Part shown: one piece after another, positions 6,407-9,265 of the stretch
Numbering within the stretch: the stretch's first letter is position 1
Layout of the letters: the number at the start of each line of letters is the position of its first letter
DNA from: Neptuniibacter sp.
GTDB taxonomy: Bacteria > Pseudomonadota > Gammaproteobacteria > Pseudomonadales > Balneatricaceae
NCBI GenBank assembly: GCA_030149405.1
Contig: JASBRM010000156.1
Span: 1-9,265, forward strand
Length of the DNA stretch: 9,265 bases
Reading direction: 5' to 3'
Translations under genes and position numbers: made by a program
The notes under the pieces: generated by a model
What the model saw: the letters and a program-made list of their open reading frames with translations, nothing else
The model's database searches: none
What the model was told of the DNA's origin: nothing

Positions 6407-6592
6407 ACATTTTATGGCTTTTTATGTCATTTATTTATATTTACCAAAAATTAAGCAAAAGACATGTGGTAACCCCACATCAACAGATGGATGTACATAG
6501 TATAGAAAACACAAAAGACGGTTCAGCTGACGGTTTGCTTAAAACACAAAACCAATAAAAGTCTTTACAAGCATATAGTTACTATAAAAAAG

Positions 6593-6669
6593 TGGCGCGC
6601 CTGGAGGGATTCGAACCCCCGACCAACAGGATCGGAACCTGCTACTCTATCCAGCTGAGCTACAGGCGC
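6593..6669 (-). tRNA. tRNA-Arg, anticodon CCG
   Basis: A complete 77-base cloverleaf read on the minus strand. The acceptor arms GCGCCTG/CAGGCGC pair perfectly. The D stem is GCTC/GAGT, the anticodon stem is GCAGG/CCTGT with loop TTCCGAT (anticodon CCG, decoding CGG), and the T arm is GGGGG-TTCGAAT-CCCTC. The discriminator is G and CCA is encoded in the gene. There is no sign of damage. Its 3' end points into the accessory block, the usual place where P4-type integrases recombine. A T6 run follows CCA within two bases and may help termination. Confidence 0.97.
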
Positions 6670-6695
6670 ACTCTAAGAAGTGTTTGCGGGGGCGT

Positions 6696-6724
6696 ATTCT
6701 ACCGATGCCATCTGGTTTCGCCAA
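6696..6724 (-). promoter_or_regulatory. Promoter of tRNA-Arg
   Basis: Read on the minus strand, TTGGCG (6719-6724) and TAGAAT (6696-6701) are separated by 17 bases, 26 bases upstream of the mature tRNA 5' end. The GC-rich stretch right after the -10 is typical of stringently controlled stable-RNA promoters. Confidence 0.7.
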
Positions 6725-6738
6725 GCTTTATTAAAAAC

Positions 6739-6984
6739 TCAAGCAGCACCGGTGGCTGGTTCATCAAATGGGTATAGGGTTTTAAGTTCTTCTTCGATGT
6801 TTCCTTGCAATAATACTTCCCATTTATCCAAATCCTCTATGTAAGACAGGAAGGTATGACAGGTGTTACATCTGTATATTTTTTGATTGGGGATTTTACT
6901 TAAGAGGAATAGGTTTGAATCATCGCCCGATTCTATAGCTTGTTCCAAGCAAGCACAGCGGCTATTCATTCCGTTGCTAGACAT
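6739..6984 (-). CDS. Small Cys-containing protein of unknown function
   Basis: An 81-residue acidic protein, probably real: GGAG lies six bases before the ATG at 6984. Two cysteine pairs, C10-x-C12 and C39-N-T-C42, could form one zinc site. The central KIYRCNTCHTFLSY followed by DLDKWEVLLQG looks like the core of a small conserved domain. I do not recognise the family with confidence. There is no signal peptide or membrane segment. It is transcribed toward the tRNA-Arg, whose promoter lies just beyond its stop codon. It sits on the chromosomal side of the tRNA, so it is less likely to be element cargo. Confidence 0.72.
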   Translation of the reverse strand: MSSNGMNSRCACLEQAIESGDDSNLFLLSKIPNQKIYRCNTCHTFLSYIEDLDKWEVLLQGNIEEELKTLYPFDEPATGAA

Positions 6985-7170
6985 GTTAACTCCATCGCGC
7001 CTGTAGTTTTTAATTATTATTTTTATGTAGACCTTAGTCTTAGAATAGTTTTAATTCCTATTCCACTAAAAATCCAACTTTTTGTTAATTTTTTATGCAA
7101 TTTTTTGATATCAGGGCTTATTTCACCTTTTTAGTGCATAAAATTAACAGATATCTTACTTCTACTGACC

Positions 7171-7185
7171 AAAGCCCCATTTCAG
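7171..7185 (+). repeat. Direct repeat copy 2 (AAAGCC...TTTCAG), 15 bp
   Basis: It matches 6391-6406 except for one fewer C. It ends inside the possible -35 of the cytochrome c5 promoter, so it may be a regulatory motif rather than a recombination scar. Confidence 0.5.
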
Positions 7186-7208
7186 TTGTGTTTATTTATC
7201 GCTATAAT
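7181..7208 (+). promoter_or_regulatory. Promoter of the cytochrome c5 gene
   Basis: A consensus TATAAT (7203-7208) is preceded at 16 bases by the weak -35 TTCAGT (7181-7186). The predicted transcript would start near 7215 and carry a leader of about 120 bases. The weak -35 leaves room for an activator. Confidence 0.55.
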
Positions 7209-7335
7209 TCGCAGCCGGTGAATCTTTGAGCAGCCGTGTCTGAATCTCCGCCCCTGAGCACCTCTTAAGGCCGGGCATCCTGACAGGCCACGCTGCCCAT
7301 ATTTAAATTTTATGGTTGATTGAGAGGTCGTTATT
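7209..7335 (+). other. Long 5' leader of cytochrome c5 with possible SD sequestration
   Basis: This GC-rich block contrasts with the AT-rich DNA before it. GGGCA (7274-7278) and TGCCC downstream can pair. GAATCT followed by GAGCA occurs twice with different spacing. ACCTCT (7260-7265) is exactly complementary to AGAGGT (7323-7328), the ribosome-binding site of the cytochrome gene. Leader control of translation is possible but inferred. The AT-rich remainder of the gap (6985-7180) shows no gene. Confidence 0.35.
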
Positions 7336-7755
7336 GTGAAAAAAATCACTTCGGCACTGGTTGCTCTGGGTATGGGTATTGCGCTGAGCGCATCTGTTCA
7401 GGCAAACACTAGCGATGAAGCTGTAGTTGAGCGAATCAAAGCAGTTGGTTCTGTTTGTATCGAAGGCGATGACAGCTGTGGTGGCGCTGCACCTGTAGCT
7501 GCTGCTGGCGGTGCTGCTCGTTCTGGCGAAGAAGTTTACAACACTAAGTGTGCTGCTTGTCACGCTACTGGCGCTGCTGGCGCTCCTAAATACGGTACTC
7601 CTGAATGGGCTGACCGTGGTACTAAAGGCATCGACACATTGCTGTCTAACGCAATCAACGGTATCGGCGGCATGCCACCACGTGGTCTGTGTGCAGATTG
7701 CTCCGATGATGAGCTGAAAGCTTCTATCGAGCACATGCTGGCTGGTTCTAAGTAA
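7336..7755 (+). CDS. Cytochrome c5, periplasmic monoheme electron carrier
   Basis: A 139-residue preprotein exported by Sec and matured by covalent heme attachment in the periplasm, where c5-type cytochromes pass electrons to terminal oxidases or other acceptors. Visible features: a signal peptide with KK, a hydrophobic core and a likely cut after VQA (residue 23); an Ala/Gly-rich linker (about 49-62); the heme motif C72-A-A-C75-H76; the distal Met ligand M113 in GGMPPRG; and a cysteine pair C119/C122 (CADC) typical of c5. Two further cysteines (C41, C48) lie before the linker and might form another disulfide. The start is GTG 7336, with AGAGGT seven bases upstream; the signal peptide supports this choice. 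The gene has its own promoter and ends at a shared bidirectional terminator facing the rep helicase gene. Codon use is richer in G and C than in the accessory block. Confidence 0.93.
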   Translation: MKKITSALVALGMGIALSASVQANTSDEAVVERIKAVGSVCIEGDDSCGGAAPVAAAGGAARSGEEVYNTKCAACHATGAAGAPKYGTPEWADRGTKGIDTLLSNAINGIGGMPPRGLCADCSDDELKASIEHMLAGSK

Positions 7756-7770
7756 GCTTTTTTTGATTTG

Positions 7771-7797
7771 AAAAAGGCCGCTGAATGCGGCCTTTTT
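7771..7797. terminator. Bidirectional rho-independent terminator
   Basis: The 11-base arms AAAAAGGCCGC (7771-7781) and GCGGCCTTTTT (7787-7797) pair perfectly around a TGAAT loop. The A-run on one side and T-run on the other let it stop both the rightward cytochrome transcript and the leftward rep helicase transcript, whose stop codon lies two bases away. Confidence 0.92.
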
Positions 7798-7799
7798 AT

Positions 7800-9265
7800 T
7801 CAGTCAAATAAACTCTTAAGTCCATCCAGAGTTGCTTTACCCTTTTTCTGATTTAACACCTGGCATTTCTCTCCTGCACCCTCTATCTCCAAATCTTCAT
7901 CCGGTAGTTCATCAAGAAAACGACTAGGCATACAGTCCACCAGTTCTCCGTACTGTTTCCTCTGTTTTGCCAGAGTGATGGTTAAACAACGTTTTGCACG
8001 GGTAATGCCTACATAAGCTAGGCGGCGCTCTTCTTCGATATTATCCGTTTCAATGCTGTTCCGATGCGGCAGCAGTTCTTCTTCCATACCCATCAGATAC
8101 ACCTGAGGGAACTCCAGCCCCTTAGAAGCGTGCAGCGTCATTAACTGAACTCTGTTGGAGTCATCTTCTTCCTCTTGTTGGTCCAGCATATCAAGCAGTA
8201 TCAAACGGTTAATCGCTTCTTGAATGCCTGCATCCGGGTCATCCTCTTGCAAGCGCTCTAGGGTCGACTTTAATGAATCAATCAGAAACCAGACATTTTG
8301 CATACGCTTTTCAGCCATGGTTTCACTGGTGCTGTTTTGAGTAATCCAGCCCTCATAATCGATATCACGGATCATTTCATTGATTGCTGCAATAGGGTCA
8401 TCGGCATGACACTGGCGGTAGATATGCTGCATCCAGTTACAAAAACGACGTAAGCGTTCTACCGCATTTGTAGGCATCACCTGCTCCAGCCCCATCTCGT
8501 CACAGGCAGCAAACATACTGACCTGCCTTTCACCTGAGTAGGTACCGAGTTTTTGGAGTGTACTTGGACCTATTTCACGGCGCGGCAGATTGATGATTCG
8601 TAAGAAAGCATTGTCATCATCCGGATTTACCAGCACCTTGAGATAACTCATAAGATCTTTAATCTCTGTACGAGCAAAGAACGAGGTGCCACCACTGAGT
8701 TTGTATGGCACCTGATACTGCTGCAGTTTCACTTCCAGTAGTCGGGATTGGAAGTTACCACGGTAGAGAATGGCCATATCTTTGAAAGGCACGCCACTAC
8801 GCAGGTGAAGATCGGTGATTTCCATCGCAATGCGTTCACACTCATGATCTTCGTTTTTGGTGTGAATAACCCGAATTGGATCTCCCAAACCCATTTCACT
8901 CCATAAGGTCTTCTCATAGACGTGAGGATTATTGGCAATCAGAGTATTGGCTGCACGCAGAATTCGGCTGGTAGAGCGATAGTTCTGCTCCAGTTTCACC
9001 ACTTTGAGGCTGGGGTAGTCCTTTTCCAGCTGCACCAAGTTTTCCGGACGTGCACCTCGCCAGGCATAGATCGACTGATCATCATCACCTACAACTGTGA
9101 GTGCTCCGCGTACCCCCACTAGCTGCTTAACCAGCTTGTACTGTGAAAGGTTGGTATCCTGATACTCATCCACCAGCAGATATCTGAGTTTATTCTGCCA
9201 ACGTTCCAGAATCTGAGGTTGCTGAGAAAAGAGCCTAACCGGGATCAGGATCAGATCATCAAAAT
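7800..9265 (-). CDS. rep: ATP-dependent DNA helicase Rep, 5' part beyond window edge
   Basis: A superfamily 1A 3'-5' helicase that helps replication forks pass protein roadblocks and takes part in restart. About 487 C-terminal residues of a ~670-residue protein are visible; the frame is open to base 9265, so the GTG near 9173 is internal. Motifs in order: FDDLIL close to the edge, DEYQDTN (motif II, Walker B), VVGDDDQSIYAWRGA (motif III), LEQNYRS (motif IV), LMTLHASKGLEF (motif V) and YVGITRAKR (motif VI). The stretches IANNPHV, SGGTSFFARTEIKDL and NPDDDNAFLRI match Rep more closely than UvrD. Walker A lies outside the window. It converges with cytochrome c5 and shares its terminator. It appears intact and is a chromosomal marker gene. 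Confidence 0.95.
   Translation of the reverse strand, partial: FDDLILIPVRLFSQQPQILERWQNKLRYLLVDEYQDTNLSQYKLVKQLVGVRGALTVVGDDDQSIYAWRGARPENLVQLEKDYPSLKVVKLEQNYRSTSRILRAANTLIANNPHVYEKTLWSEMGLGDPIRVIHTKNEDHECERIAMEITDLHLRSGVPFKDMAILYRGNFQSRLLEVKLQQYQVPYKLSGGTSFFARTEIKDLMSYLKVLVNPDDDNAFLRIINLPRREIGPSTLQKLGTYSGERQVSMFAACDEMGLEQVMPTNAVERLRRFCNWMQHIYRQCHADDPIAAINEMIRDIDYEGWITQNSTSETMAEKRMQNVWFLIDSLKSTLERLQEDDPDAGIQEAINRLILLDMLDQQEEEDDSNRVQLMTLHASKGLEFPQVYLMGMEEELLPHRNSIETDNIEEERRLAYVGITRAKRCLTITLAKQRKQYGELVDCMPSRFLDELPDEDLEIEGAGEKCQVLNQKKGKATLDGLKSLFD

Larger units (their letters stand above)
6237..6592. other. 356-bp gene-free stretch with clustered palindromes between the membrane gene and tRNA-Arg
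   Basis: No plausible protein gene is seen. Structures present: a self-complementary TCTCATGAGA (6352-6361) inside AAACC (6344-6348) / GGTTT (6362-6366); AAAGCC (6391-6396) / GGCTTT (6416-6421) followed by more T; ATGTGG (6464-6469) / CCACAT (6475-6480) with a 5-base loop; and TATAGT (6574-6579) / ACTATA (6581-6586) next to the tRNA. It must also hold the promoter of the leftward membrane gene. If an element is inserted at the tRNA 3' end, this is its terminal region. Confidence 0.5.

Noticed and set aside
6592..6777. Rightward ORF with LEGFEPPT near its start
   Set aside because: It is the antisense reading of the tRNA-Arg gene; this peptide is a well-known artefact of tRNA complements.
7511..7717. 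68-codon rightward ORF inside cytochrome c5
   Set aside because: Alternative frame of the cytochrome coding sequence with low-complexity Leu/Val content and no good ribosome-binding site.
7303..7734. 143-codon leftward ORF over cytochrome c5
   Set aside because: Opposite-strand shadow of a clear cytochrome gene with signal peptide and CxxCH; its Ser/Thr/Cys-rich composition is an artefact.
1..9265. CRISPR array, rRNA or insertion sequence
   Set aside because: No regularly spaced long repeats, no rRNA signatures and no transposase or terminal inverted repeats were seen.

Overview
The window looks like a chromosomal segment of a marine gammaproteobacterium, most likely of the Oceanospirillales type. 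The evidence is a Rep-type UvrD/PcrA-family helicase next to a cytochrome c5 gene, a pairing I associate with Pseudomonas/Oceanospirillum-like chromosomes. This placement is inferred from protein resemblance, not computed. The right third (about 6.6-9.27 kb) reads as ordinary housekeeping chromosome. The left two thirds (1 to about 6.6 kb) are A-rich accessory DNA with the gene set of a small integrative element.

Layout. The left edge cuts a P4-type tyrosine recombinase (1-611, +) that keeps all of its catalytic residues. Four co-oriented genes follow. They are a DUF6387-like protein (664-1338), an AlpA-type excisionase/regulator (start revised to 1416, ending at 1619), a Rep_trans/RstA-like replication initiator (1667-2590) and, after a 339-bp repeat-containing gap, a 675-residue AlbA_2 (Schlafen-like) plus GHKL-type ATPase regulator (2930-4957). 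A zinc-ribbon protein with one membrane span (5104-5802, +) then converges on a four-span membrane protein (5814-6236, -), with 11 bp between their stops. A gene-free, palindrome-rich stretch (6237-6592) leads to an intact tRNA-Arg with anticodon CCG (6593-6669, -). The 3' end of this tRNA faces the accessory block, which is the geometry expected if the element is inserted at the tRNA 3' end.

To the right of the tRNA are a small Cys-rich protein of unknown function (6739-6984, -), an AT-rich gap carrying the cytochrome promoter and a long possibly structured leader (6985-7335), cytochrome c5 (7336-7755, +), a strong bidirectional terminator (7771-7797), and the 3' part of the rep helicase gene (7800-9265, -), which runs off the right edge.

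How it may work together (inference). The integrase and AlpA would control integration and excision. The replication initiator suggests that the excised form can replicate, as in phage satellites or mobilizable elements. The AlbA_2/ATPase protein and the two membrane proteins look like cargo or accessory genes; no defence or transfer function can be proven from the sequence. Several inverted repeats sit at gene boundaries and are candidate operators or RNA hairpins.
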